A stretch of 64,000 nt of DNA. Origin: Oscillospiraceae bacterium. GTDB taxonomy: Bacteria; Bacillota; Clostridia; Oscillospirales; Ruminococcaceae. Below the pieces are notes generated by a model, which saw only the letters and a program-made list of their open reading frames with translations, had not been told where the DNA came from and made no database searches. A program made the translations under genes and the position numbers. The DNA lies in contig JAFUNR010000046.1 of assembly GCA_017472965.1 (NCBI GenBank), positions 23,117 through 87,116 on the forward strand, written 5' to 3'. Shown here piece by piece: positions 20,214 through 28,753 of this stretch; the stretch's first letter is position 1; every line of letters starts with the position of its first letter.

Positions 20214-21593
20214 ATGGAAAAAACCAACATTCTGTGGATCCAGGCCGACGAGCTGCGCGTGGATGCGCTGGGCTGCTACGGCGGCGACAACCTGACGCCC
20301 AACATCGACGCGCTGGCGGCGCGGGGCGCGGTGTTCCGCCGGCATTTCACCACCTCGCCTGTGTGTGTGCCTGCCCGTGTCAGCGAGCTGACCGGCTGCT
20401 ATCCCTGCCGCACCGGTGTGCTGGAAAACAGCGTTCACTACACCCACGGCCGCTGGCCGCAGGATCTGCGCGCCTTCCCCGAATTCTTTCTGGAGCAGGG
20501 CTGGGCCACCGCCAATTTCGGCAAGTACCACACCCCGAGCCACGGCAGCTGGGGCGAGAACTGGCACATGGAGCACCTGAACGAGGTGGGGCATTTTATG
20601 GCGCTGCACCCGCCCTATGACGAACAGGAGCACGAGGTACTGCACCTTGGCCGCAGCGAAAGGAATGTCATCGTTGCGGGGCGGTATCCCGATGTGGCGC
20701 AGGTGTCGCCCACCCACCGGGTCACCGATCATGCGCTGGAGTGGCTTTCCGCCTACCAGCATGTGCGCCGTCCGTTCCTGCTGCGGGTCAGCTACCTTGC
20801 GCCCCATACCCCCGTGCTGGCGCCGGAGCCTTTCTACAGTATGTATAAGGATAAGAATTACACATGGGACCGTCCCGCGCAGCAGACGCTGGAGGACCGG
20901 CCGGATCTGGAGAAAAACGGCCGGGAGATCTTCGGCGGCCAGTCGTATTACGCCGCCCACACCGAGGAGGATTTCCAGCGGATGCGCCGCACCTACTGTG
21001 CCCTTGTCAGCCATATCGATGATGAGGTGGGCCGTCTTGTGGAGCATCTGAAGCAGACCGGCGAATACGAGAATACCGTCATTCTGTTCACCTCCGACCA
21101 CGGCGATCTGATGGGGGAGTACGGTCAGTTCCAGAAGGGTGTTTTCTACGATATCACCGCCAATGTGCCCTGCATTCTGGCCGGCCCCGGGGTGAAGCCG
21201 GGCGTGTACGACAACCTGACCGAGTGCGTGGATATCGCCCCCACCCTGATGGCGCTGTGCGGCCTGCAGCCGGAGCAGCAGTTCCAGGGCGAGGATATGT
21301 TTGCCTCCGATAAGCCGGAGGTTCTGGGCGAGATCTTCCTCTCCGGCCGCCGCCGCAGCTGGCTGCGTACAAAGCAGTACAGTCTGGATATCACCACAGC
21401 CGAAAACGGGGAACACACCGCCCCCGACCGCTACGACGGCAAGCTGATCGATCTTGCCGCCGATCCGCTGTACCATACCAATGTATACGGCAGCCCGGCT
21501 TATGCCGAAATACAGCAGCAGCTGACCGGGCGGCTGCTTGCGCGCATCGCCCCGTACCCCATCGAGGTAAAGCGCGGCGATATCCCGATGTGA
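20214..21593 (+). CDS. Cys-type sulfatase, cytoplasmic
   Basis: 459 residues from the ATG at 20214. NILWIQADELRVDALGCYG and LTPNIDALAARG open the alkaline-phosphatase-like fold. The formylglycine site is CVPAR (Cys51 to Arg55, C-x-P-x-R). FTSDHGDLMGEYGQFQKG carries further metal ligands. There is no signal peptide, so it acts in the cytoplasm on imported sulfated sugars or sulfate esters. It needs a maturase (probably anSME), which is not in the window. It has its own promoter and terminator. Confidence 0.93.
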   Translation: MEKTNILWIQADELRVDALGCYGGDNLTPNIDALAARGAVFRRHFTTSPVCVPARVSELTGCYPCRTGVLENSVHYTHGRWPQDLRAFPEFFLEQGWATANFGKYHTPSHGSWGENWHMEHLNEVGHFMALHPPYDEQEHEVLHLGRSERNVIVAGRYPDVAQVSPTHRVTDHALEWLSAYQHVRRPFLLRVSYLAPHTPVLAPEPFYSMYKDKNYTWDRPAQQTLEDRPDLEKNGREIFGGQSYYAAHTEEDFQRMRRTYCALVSHIDDEVGRLVEHLKQTGEYENTVILFTSDHGDLMGEYGQFQKGVFYDITANVPCILAGPGVKPGVYDNLTECVDIAPTLMALCGLQPEQQFQGEDMFASDKPEVLGEIFLSGRRRSWLRTKQYSLDITTAENGEHTAPDRYDGKLIDLAADPLYHTNVYGSPAYAEIQQQLTGRLLARIAPYPIEVKRGDIPM

Positions 21594-21633
21594 GCCGGCA
21601 GCGGACAGCGCAGCCGGAAATGTCACCCTTTTG

Positions 21634-21672
21634 CAGACCTGCGGCGTTTTTGCCGCGGGTCTGTTTCATTTT
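21634..21672 (+). terminator. Terminator of the sulfatase gene
   Basis: CAGACCTGCGGC pairs with GCCGCGGGTCTG, followed by TTTCATTTT. Confidence 0.88.
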
Positions 21673-21708
21673 CGGACATGTTTTCAAAAAGATGTCCGTT
21701 TTTGCATC

Positions 21709-21737
21709 TTGTCATCCCGGTGCGCGCAGGGTATGAT
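21709..21737 (+). promoter_or_regulatory. Promoter of the gene at 21827
   Basis: TTGTCA, 17-base spacer, TATGAT. Together with the terminator upstream it makes the next gene a separate transcription unit. Confidence 0.75.
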
Positions 21738-21826
21738 AAAGGCGGAAGCTCCCGTTCGGGAAACGCTTTGAAAAACGGTGTGCGGAAGACCGCCGCACAC
21801 AGAGCCGCTTAAAAAGGAGGATCCTT

Positions 21827-23602
21827 ATGGAGCGAAAAGAGGTTATCATCAGCGATCTTGCCGCCGCCGTGCGGGAGAAAGAGAGCCTTTCGGCACAGCC
21901 CGCCCCCGATAAGTGGGAGGCCGTGCCCTATTCCACCGCTGCCGCCGCGGGGACCCTGCTGCTGGCCGGCCCGGCGGAGTATCCCGCACCGGTCACCGTC
22001 GAGCCGGGACTTTCCGGCTGGTACCGCATCTATGTGTGTCTGGGCGAGCAGTACGGCACCAGCTGGGCCAGTCGTGTGGATCTGCAGCTGACCGGTGATG
22101 AATTCGCCACCACCGCCCGCTGCTGCAATCTGCTGCCCTTCACCCGCTGGAAGTTTCTGGAATGGGTGGAGGAATCCCTGTGGAAGGCCGCCGATATGAC
22201 CGGTCAGAGCATCACCATCCGTAAAAACGACGACGGTCAGCCCAATACCTCCTGCGTGCTGTGGCTGCGCTTTGAGCCCATGACGGATGCCGAGGTCGCC
22301 GCCCACACCGCGCGCCTTGCGGACAACAGCCGCCGCACCATGCTGGCCCACATGGACGGCGATTACCACCAGTTCGATATGGCAAAAAAGCCCCATGATT
22401 ACTGCAAGATGCTCTACGCCATGAAGGAAAGCGATGTGGAGATCATCTCGCAGGAGACGATGTACGATCTGGCGGATTTCTCGCTGTGCAGCGAATTTTC
22501 CCGCGATCCGGGCGATGCCCGCCGTAACGCCTACTTGAAGGAATTCGATGAAAACAAAGAGGCCATCTATAAGGAACAGCTGGATTACGTGCACAAAAAC
22601 GGCATGAAGATGTATGCCGCCATCCGTATGGGCTTTTCCTCCTTCAGCTTCAATGCGGATAAGCCCCTCTTCCGCATCGCTTTTGTGGATGAGCACCCGG
22701 AATGGTTCTGCCGCACCCGCGATGGCTATACCGTGAATATGCTCTCCTACGCTTACCCCGAGGTGCAGGCTTTTGTCATCGAGCATATCCTGCAAAGCGC
22801 CCGCCGCGGGTTTGACGGTGTCACGCTGCTGTTCAGCCGCGGTATCCAGACCATGTTTGAGCAGCCCGTCATCGACCGCTTTGTGCAGAAATACGGCACG
22901 GAGACCGACTGCCGCCGCCTGCCGCTGGACGATCCCCGTCTGAACGGCATCTGGTCGGATATCATGACGGAATTCATGGTAAAGCTGCGCGGTGAGCTGA
23001 ATGCCCTTGCCGCCGCTGAGGGCCGTCCCGCCCCCGGGATCTTCGTCACCGGCTGCCAGAAGCTCTCCGACGGCCTGCATCAGGGCGTGGATATCGGGCG
23101 CTGGGCAAAGGAGGGGCTGATCACCGGTGTGGTGCAGACCAATATGTGCGTGTGGGAGGATCTGGACGGCCTGCTTGCCGCCGACGGCCTGATCGATCTT
23201 GCCGCCTATGAGGAAAAGGGAAAAACCGGCCTTGTGGTCAAGCGGGAGCACTGCAACGACCCCGACAGCATCACCGCCGGCGTGGGCGATTACCGCCGTG
23301 CGGCGGATGAGACCGGCATCCGGTTCTTCAGTGAGCTGCAGTGGGAGAATACCGTCAAGCCCGAAGAGTACCTCGCCGCAGCCAAGGCGATCTATGCCGC
23401 CGGCGGCGACAGCATCGGCCTGTGGGATTGCTACCCCGGCCGCGTGTTCGTGCTTTCCGAGTGGGACTGCGTTTCCCGTCTGGGCAGCGCCGCAGGCACG
23501 CTGGCCCTGCCGGATGACCCTGCCCGCTGGCACCGTATCCATAAGGTGCTCAGCTACAAGGATACCGATATCCGCTATGTCAGCCCCACGTGGAGAGGGT
23601 AA
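21827..23602 (+). CDS. Uncharacterised barrel-type protein, glycosidase-like
   Basis: 591 residues, strong aaaaggagg site. Residues 1-150 look like a beta-sandwich (LSGWYRIYVCLG, SRVDLQLTGDEF). Residues about 170-560 have the repeating strand-helix pattern of a TIM barrel (MKMYAAIRMGFSSFSF, GFDGVTLLFSRG, DIMTEFMVKLRGELN, GIRFFSELQWEN, GGDSIGLWDCYP). This resembles the broad glycosyl-hydrolase-like 10 group. There is no signal peptide. It follows the sulfatase, so a role in sulfated glycan breakdown is possible, but the reaction is unknown. Confidence 0.6.
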   Translation: MERKEVIISDLAAAVREKESLSAQPAPDKWEAVPYSTAAAAGTLLLAGPAEYPAPVTVEPGLSGWYRIYVCLGEQYGTSWASRVDLQLTGDEFATTARCCNLLPFTRWKFLEWVEESLWKAADMTGQSITIRKNDDGQPNTSCVLWLRFEPMTDAEVAAHTARLADNSRRTMLAHMDGDYHQFDMAKKPHDYCKMLYAMKESDVEIISQETMYDLADFSLCSEFSRDPGDARRNAYLKEFDENKEAIYKEQLDYVHKNGMKMYAAIRMGFSSFSFNADKPLFRIAFVDEHPEWFCRTRDGYTVNMLSYAYPEVQAFVIEHILQSARRGFDGVTLLFSRGIQTMFEQPVIDRFVQKYGTETDCRRLPLDDPRLNGIWSDIMTEFMVKLRGELNALAAAEGRPAPGIFVTGCQKLSDGLHQGVDIGRWAKEGLITGVVQTNMCVWEDLDGLLAADGLIDLAAYEEKGKTGLVVKREHCNDPDSITAGVGDYRRAADETGIRFFSELQWENTVKPEEYLAAAKAIYAAGGDSIGLWDCYPGRVFVLSEWDCVSRLGSAAGTLALPDDPARWHRIHKVLSYKDTDIRYVSPTWRG

Positions 23603-23624
23603 AAGTGACATAAATAAAGCAAGA

Positions 23625-23659
23625 GCCTCCGGCAGAAAGCTTTGCCGGAGGCCCTTTTT
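23625..23659. terminator. Terminator between convergent genes
   Basis: GCCTCCGGCA (23625-23634) pairs with TGCCGGAGGC (23643-23652), followed by CCTTTTT. It ends the plus-strand gene at 21827 and may also act on the minus-strand gene. Confidence 0.85.
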
Positions 23660-23707
23660 GGATATCAGAAACTGTCGGAGCAGATCTGCGTTTTTGGGTG
23701 CTGCCGC

Positions 23708-23947
23708 TTACTCCTCCACGGGGGCGCCGGCGTACTCCGGCTCTTCCACGATGGGGCAGGTGGCGCAGTCATCAAAGCAGCAGTCGGCGCAGCCTTCTTC
23801 GTTCAGGCCCACCTCCACGCTGTTTTTCGGGGCTTTCTTTTTTGCCAGCAGCTTGTACACCACCAGCACGGCGGCGGCCAGTGCGGCCAGCGTTGCAACC
23901 ACCACCAGTACGGTCTTGACGGTCTTGCATACATTGCATTTTTTCAT
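23708..23947 (-). CDS. Small single-pass membrane protein with Cys-rich acidic tail
   Basis: 79 residues with a good aggagg-type site. Architecture: short Cys-bearing N terminus (MKKCNVCKTVKTV), one transmembrane helix (residues about 12-33), a KLLAKKK basic stop, then an acidic tail with five cysteines (CADCCFDDCATC). It has the same layout as the protein at 40702. The tail could bind metal or undergo redox chemistry. No named family was recognised. Confidence 0.7.
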   Translation of the reverse strand: MKKCNVCKTVKTVLVVVATLAALAAAVLVVYKLLAKKKAPKNSVEVGLNEEGCADCCFDDCATCPIVEEPEYAGAPVEE

Positions 23948-24153
23948 GGGTCGGCCTCCTTTTTTCTGTCGGGCGCCTCCTGTGTGCGCCGTTTTTTCCT
24001 TTACAAACTAATTTTAACAAAAAAGACAGGAGAATGCAATGTTTCACAGGAAAAATTTGCATCTGCTGTTGACAAATCGCGCTCTTGTGCAAACTATACC
24101 AAATTTGCTTTGAAACTTGTACTGATTTTTTCGGCGGTTTGCAAAATCTATGA

Positions 24154-24183
24154 TTGACCTTGCTATATTTGGGGTGTTATAAT
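24154..24183 (+). promoter_or_regulatory. Promoter of the anaerobic RNR locus
   Basis: TTGACC, 18-base spacer, TATAAT. The spacer contains NrdR box 1, and NrdR box 2 covers the expected start site. Confidence 0.85.
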
Positions 24184-24207
24184 TCTAACGGACACTAGAT
24201 ATTGTGT
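24160..24207 (+). promoter_or_regulatory. Tandem NrdR boxes
   Basis: Box 2, ACACTAGATATTGTGT (24192-24207), matches the NrdR consensus acaCwAtATaTwGtgt closely. Box 1, TTGCTATATTTGGGGT (24160-24175), is weaker. Their starts are exactly 32 bases apart, about three helical turns, which is the known arrangement for co-operative NrdR binding. They lie between -35 and -10 and over +1, so NrdR would repress by blocking RNA polymerase. Confidence 0.85.
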
Positions 24208-24310
24208 ATACCTTTGGTATATTGTCCCTGTTTCCGTGCAAGGGGATGCAACTTTGAGTAATACGGGCGGTGCTGTCCGCACTGCCTGCCGCAGAAAATG
24301 GAGGAGAAAA

Positions 24311-26590
24311 ATGATCCGCAGTATTGTCAAACGCGACGGCCGTGTGGTGCTGTACGATGAAACCAAGATCGCCGGTGCGATCCTCAAGGCGCTGACCGCC
24401 GCCGGCAACGAGGATGCCCGCGCCGCCGCTGCCGTGGCCAACGCCGTGGGCGCCCGTCTGGATGCCCGCCCCGATACCACCGAGCCCCCCACCGTGGAGG
24501 AGATCCAGGATATGGTGGAAACCGAGCTGATGGCCGCCGGCCACAGCGAGGCTGCCAAAAAGTATATTCTGTACCGCGCCGCCCGTACCCGTGTGCGCGA
24601 GACCAATACCTCTCTGATGAAGACCTTCGCCGAGATCACCCACGAGGATGCCCGTGCCTCCGATCTCAAGCGCGACAACGCCAACGTGGACGGCAACACC
24701 GCCATGGGCACCATGCTGCAGTACGGCAGCACCGCTGCCAAGGCCTACAGCGAGGCATATCTGCTCAGCCCCGAGCAGGCCCGTGCCCACCGCGAGGGCG
24801 ATATTCACATCCACGATTTCGATTTCTATGCGCTGACCACCACCTGCTGCCAGATCGACCTGCTCAAGCTGTTCAAAAACGGCTTCTCCACCGGTCACGG
24901 CTTCCTGCGCGAGCCGCAGGAGATCGCCAGCTACGCGGCGCTGGCCTGCATTGCGGTGCAGTCCAACCAGAACGACCAGCACGGCGGCCAGAGCATCGTC
25001 AACTTCGATTACGGTCTGGCTCCCGGCGTGGCCAAGAGCTACGAAAAGCGCTGGGCCGAGAACATCACCAAGTATTTCGACGTGCTGGGCGTGGGTCACT
25101 ACACGCTGGAGCAGGTGAAGGCGATCATCAAAAAGATCAAGGCCGACACCGGCCGCAAGCCGCAGCTGGCCACGGATGACGGCTATCTGCGCGCCGAGTG
25201 CGCCGCGCTGATGGATATCCCCGAGGAAACCGTCCGCGCCGCTCAGAAATTCGCCATTGAAAAATCCGCCGAGGAGGTGGACCGCAACACCTACAAGGCC
25301 ATGGTGGCATTGGTGCACAACCTGAACACCATGCACAGCCGAGCCGGTGCGCAGACCCCCTTCTCCTCCATCAACTACGGCACCGACACCTCCCCCGAGG
25401 GCCGCATGGTCATCAAGAATGTGCTGCTGGCCACCGAGGCGGGTCTGGGCCACGGCGAGACCCCCATCTTCCCCATCCACATCTTCCGCGTCAAGGAAGG
25501 CATCAACTACAATGAGGGCGATCCCAACTACGATCTGTTCCGTCTGGCCTGCCGTGTCAGCGCCAAGCGCCTGTTCCCCAACTTCAGCTTTATCGACAGC
25601 CCCTATAACCTGCAGTATTACAAGCCCGGCCATCCCGAGACCGAGGTCAGCTACATGGGCTGCCGCACCCGCGTCATGGCCAATGCCTACGATCCCGACC
25701 GCGCCATCGCCAACGGCCGCGGCAACCTGAGCTTCACCTCCATCAACCTGCCCCGCATCGCCATCGAGAGCAAGGGCGATGAGAAGGTGTTCTATCAGAA
25801 GCTCTCCGATATGATGGAGCTGGTCACCGGCCAGCTGCTGGACCGTTTTGAGATCCAGGCCCGCAAGCATGTTTATAACTATCCGTTCCTGATGGGACAG
25901 GGCGTGTGGCTGGACAGCGAAAAGCTGGGCCCTGCGGACGAGGTGCGCGAGGTGCTCAAGCACGGCACCCTTTCCATCGGCTTCATCGGTCTGGCCGAGA
26001 CGCTTACCGCGCTGTACGGCCACCACCACGGCGAAAGCGACGAGATGCAGCAGAAGGGTCTGGAGATCGTGGGCTTCATGCGAGATTTTGTGGATGCCAA
26101 GAGCCGCAAGCACCACATGAACTTCACCCTGCTGGCCACCCCCGCCGAGGGCCTTTCCGGCCGCTTCATCCGCATGGATAAAAAGCGTTACGGCGAGCTG
26201 CCCGGCATCACGGACAAGGAGTACTACACCAACAGCTTCCATGTGCCGGTGTGGTACAATATCCCCGCCTACGAGAAGATCTGGAAGGAAGCCCCCTACC
26301 ACGCACTGACCAACGCCGGTCACATCACCTATGTGGAGCTGGACGGCGACACCGCCAACAATCTGGAGGCGTTTGAAAGCATTATCCGCTGTATGCACGA
26401 TGCCGGCATCGGCTACGGCAGTGTCAACCATCCGGTCGACCGCGACCCCGTCTGCGGCTACACCGGCGTCATCGGCGATGTGTGCCCGCGCTGCGGCCGC
26501 CGCGCCGGCGAGGGTGTCAGCGCCGAAAAGCTGCGCGCTTTGCGTAAGCTGTACCCCGATATGCCCTATCAGTACGGCGTGGAGGAATAA
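24311..26590 (+). CDS. nrdD: Anaerobic ribonucleoside-triphosphate reductase NrdD, large part without glycyl-radical segment
   Basis: 759 residues from the ATG at 24311 (ggaggag upstream). An ATP-cone (residues 1-90, IVKRDGRVVLYDETKIAGAILKAL) is followed by the ten-stranded barrel with INYGTDTSPEGRM, LGHGETPIFPIHIF and YMGCRTRV, the last holding an active-site cysteine. It reaches the zinc motif VCGYTG...VCPRCG, then stops after about 30 more residues. The expected C-terminal glycyl-radical segment (R-x-x-GYL...RVKH) is missing here. It is encoded separately at 28579. Alone, this chain should be inactive. Confidence 0.93.
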   Translation: MIRSIVKRDGRVVLYDETKIAGAILKALTAAGNEDARAAAAVANAVGARLDARPDTTEPPTVEEIQDMVETELMAAGHSEAAKKYILYRAARTRVRETNTSLMKTFAEITHEDARASDLKRDNANVDGNTAMGTMLQYGSTAAKAYSEAYLLSPEQARAHREGDIHIHDFDFYALTTTCCQIDLLKLFKNGFSTGHGFLREPQEIASYAALACIAVQSNQNDQHGGQSIVNFDYGLAPGVAKSYEKRWAENITKYFDVLGVGHYTLEQVKAIIKKIKADTGRKPQLATDDGYLRAECAALMDIPEETVRAAQKFAIEKSAEEVDRNTYKAMVALVHNLNTMHSRAGAQTPFSSINYGTDTSPEGRMVIKNVLLATEAGLGHGETPIFPIHIFRVKEGINYNEGDPNYDLFRLACRVSAKRLFPNFSFIDSPYNLQYYKPGHPETEVSYMGCRTRVMANAYDPDRAIANGRGNLSFTSINLPRIAIESKGDEKVFYQKLSDMMELVTGQLLDRFEIQARKHVYNYPFLMGQGVWLDSEKLGPADEVREVLKHGTLSIGFIGLAETLTALYGHHHGESDEMQQKGLEIVGFMRDFVDAKSRKHHMNFTLLATPAEGLSGRFIRMDKKRYGELPGITDKEYYTNSFHVPVWYNIPAYEKIWKEAPYHALTNAGHITYVELDGDTANNLEAFESIIRCMHDAGIGYGSVNHPVDRDPVCGYTGVIGDVCPRCGRRAGEGVSAEKLRALRKLYPDMPYQYGVEE

Positions 26591-26721
26591 GCCTGCCGCC
26601 AAACCAGCGGCGATCGGCTGTGTGACCGGCAGAAAAGGCAGACAGAATGGCAAAAAATCCGGCATTGTCCTTTGAAAAAGGCGGACCAAAAGCCTTTGCA
26701 GACAAAGAGAGGAGCCGTTTT

Positions 26722-28434
26722 ATGACGATCAGGCTGAACGACGGATATCGGATAGTTGTCGCTGCCGGCTGCAGTGCCTCCGGCGCGTATGCCGCTGCGG
26801 AGCTGGCCCGTTATCTGAAGCAGATCACGGGCGGTTCTTTCCCTGTTGTGAAGGACGATGTGCCCGGACAGGACTGTGAGATCCTCATCGGAAAGACCAG
26901 CCGGCCGGGCACACCCAGCGGTGCGGGATTGAAAAACGACGGCTATGTTCTGCGCACCGCAGGGAAAAAGCTGTTTATCTTCGGGGAAAATGACCGTGCC
27001 AATCTGTACGGTGTGTATTACCTGTTGGAAAAATATCTGGGCTGCGGTTTCTATGCCCACGATGTGGAGAGAGTTCCTGTCAACGAAGAGGCCTGTCTGC
27101 CGGAGATCGACGAAATGCGCATTTCGCCGTTGGAATACCGGGAGACCTACTGGTATGAGCCGTATCGCCATGAGGAGTTTGCCATCAAACGCGGCTTCAA
27201 CGGTTCCTGGCTCAAGCCTTACGGCAGTAAGGTGGGAGGCTGCGTCCGGGTCGACGCTCTGGCCCATACCATGTTCCAATACGTGCATCCGGATGAATAT
27301 TTCGACGAACACCCGGAGTATTTTTCCATGGTGGACGGCAAGCGTATCCGCATATCGACGCAGTTGTGTCTGACGAATCCGGATGTTCTGGAGATCACGA
27401 AGAGAAAGCTGCGTCAAAAGATCCGGGAAAATCCCGATATCAGGATTTTTGGTATCTCCCAGATGGACTGGCTGAATCCCTGCCAATGTCCCGCGTGCGC
27501 GAAGATCGATGCCGAGGAAGGTTCCCACATGGGCACCATGCTGCGGTTCCTGAATGCGCTTGCCGAAGATATTGAACGCGACTATCCGGATGTGGTCATT
27601 GAGACGCTGGCGTATCAGTACACCCGGCAGGTGCCGAAGATCACCCGTCCGCACCCCAACGTCCTCATATGCTTCTGTACCATAGAGAATTGCTTTACCC
27701 ACCCTCTGCGCCGGTGCACGAAGGTCAGCCCGAGCTTATGGCAGTATTTTATCCCCGGTACCTCGGTGAAGCAGGATCTGCAGGAATGGGGCAGGATCTG
27801 CAAGCGGATGTTTATTTGGGATTACACCACCAATTACAGCTTCTATCTTGCGCCAATGATCAATTTCCATGTGTTGCAGGATAACATCAACTTCTTTCTG
27901 GAGAACGGTGCGACAGCTCTTTTTGAACAGGGTAACGCCGAATCTGTCTCCGGTGAATTCGGTGAGTTGCGCGCCTATATTCTTTCGAGACTGATGTGGG
28001 AGCCGCATGGAGATGTGTCTGCATGGATGGATGAATTCCTCGCCGGTTATTACGGAGAGGCTGCCGCGAAGCCGATCCGTGCCTACATTGACTATCTGGC
28101 AGATTTCGTGGAAAGGTTCGATATTCATGCCGGCATTTACGACAGTCCGAAGAATGTGATACCAAAGGCGGTTTTTCCCGTTTTGGACCAGTTCTGGGAT
28201 GCTGCCGAGGCTGCCGCCGCGAACGGAGAACAACTTACGCGCATCCGGCGCAGCCGGCTGCAGCTCCGTTTTGTGAAGCTGCTTTGCAAACGACATACGG
28301 ATATGGATTATCAGGAAACGGCAGATCGTTTCCTTGACGATGTGAAGAAACACGGAATCACCCATCTCCGGGAGGGGCGTTCTTTTGAGGAAGGGGTAGC
28401 TCAGATCGGTATCGGTTGTCCGCCGGTAGGATGA
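26722..28434 (+). CDS. DUF4838 domain protein (alpha-glucuronidase-like)
   Basis: 570 residues from the ATG at 26722, chosen for the agagagg site; an upstream ATG at 26647 lacks one. The N-terminal part (AAELARYLKQITGGSFPVV, CEILIGKTSRPGTP, FIFGENDRANLYGVYYLLEKYLGCGFY) is the alpha-glucuronidase-type N domain. The rest is a DUF4838 barrel (FGISQMDWLNPCQCPACAK). There is no signal peptide. Base composition and codons are visibly less GC-biased than nrdD and nrdG. It sits between the two parts of the RNR locus and looks inserted. Confidence 0.82.
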   Translation: MTIRLNDGYRIVVAAGCSASGAYAAAELARYLKQITGGSFPVVKDDVPGQDCEILIGKTSRPGTPSGAGLKNDGYVLRTAGKKLFIFGENDRANLYGVYYLLEKYLGCGFYAHDVERVPVNEEACLPEIDEMRISPLEYRETYWYEPYRHEEFAIKRGFNGSWLKPYGSKVGGCVRVDALAHTMFQYVHPDEYFDEHPEYFSMVDGKRIRISTQLCLTNPDVLEITKRKLRQKIRENPDIRIFGISQMDWLNPCQCPACAKIDAEEGSHMGTMLRFLNALAEDIERDYPDVVIETLAYQYTRQVPKITRPHPNVLICFCTIENCFTHPLRRCTKVSPSLWQYFIPGTSVKQDLQEWGRICKRMFIWDYTTNYSFYLAPMINFHVLQDNINFFLENGATALFEQGNAESVSGEFGELRAYILSRLMWEPHGDVSAWMDEFLAGYYGEAAAKPIRAYIDYLADFVERFDIHAGIYDSPKNVIPKAVFPVLDQFWDAAEAAAANGEQLTRIRRSRLQLRFVKLLCKRHTDMDYQETADRFLDDVKKHGITHLREGRSFEEGVAQIGIGCPPVG

Positions 28435-28578
28435 TACCTCTGCTGCAAAGACATTCAGTAACGAAAAAATAGCTGCGCAGCAATGGGACGGATGGCTCCG
28501 CATTTTTGAGAGCCCGGCTTTTGCCGCCAGCTGTAAGAACAGATAACAGGATCACAGAAGATAAAAAGGAGAACAACT

Positions 28579-28749
28579 ATGAACGAGCAGAACAATTACA
28601 CCGTCCGCAACGACCATCTGGTGGGCGAAGGCGTGGGCTTTGAGCGCATCCGCCGCATTACCGGCTATCTCGTCGGCACGCTGGACCGTTTCAACGATGC
28701 CAAAAAAGCCGAGGAGCACGACCGCGTCAAGCACGGCCTGAGCGTATAA
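28579..28749 (+). CDS. Stand-alone glycyl-radical segment of anaerobic RNR (NrdD C-terminal piece)
   Basis: 56 residues with a strong aaaaaggag site. The core FERIRRITGYLVG...RFNDAKKAEEHDRVKHG aligns with the C terminus of NrdD enzymes; for example E. coli NrdD has KRTCGYLG...EISARVKH. Gly29 in RRITGYL is the predicted radical glycine. The gene ends 4 bases before nrdG. Because the large NrdD ORF lacks this segment, the small protein probably docks into it in trans and is activated by NrdG, by analogy with GrcA/YfiD in pyruvate formate-lyase. In-trans function is inference. Confidence 0.85.
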   Translation: MNEQNNYTVRNDHLVGEGVGFERIRRITGYLVGTLDRFNDAKKAEEHDRVKHGLSV

Positions 28750-28753
28750 CGCA

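Noticed and set aside
26440-26590. Loss of a zinc ligand in NrdD, since the first pair reads DPVC instead of CxxC
   Set aside because: I cannot rule out that DPVC is normal in clostridial NrdD proteins, so it is not reported as a defect.
26588-26721. Frameshift at the end of nrdD as the reason for the missing glycyl segment
   Set aside because: No reading frame just after the stop encodes a GYL...RVKH segment; the segment is found 2 kb away with its own start site.
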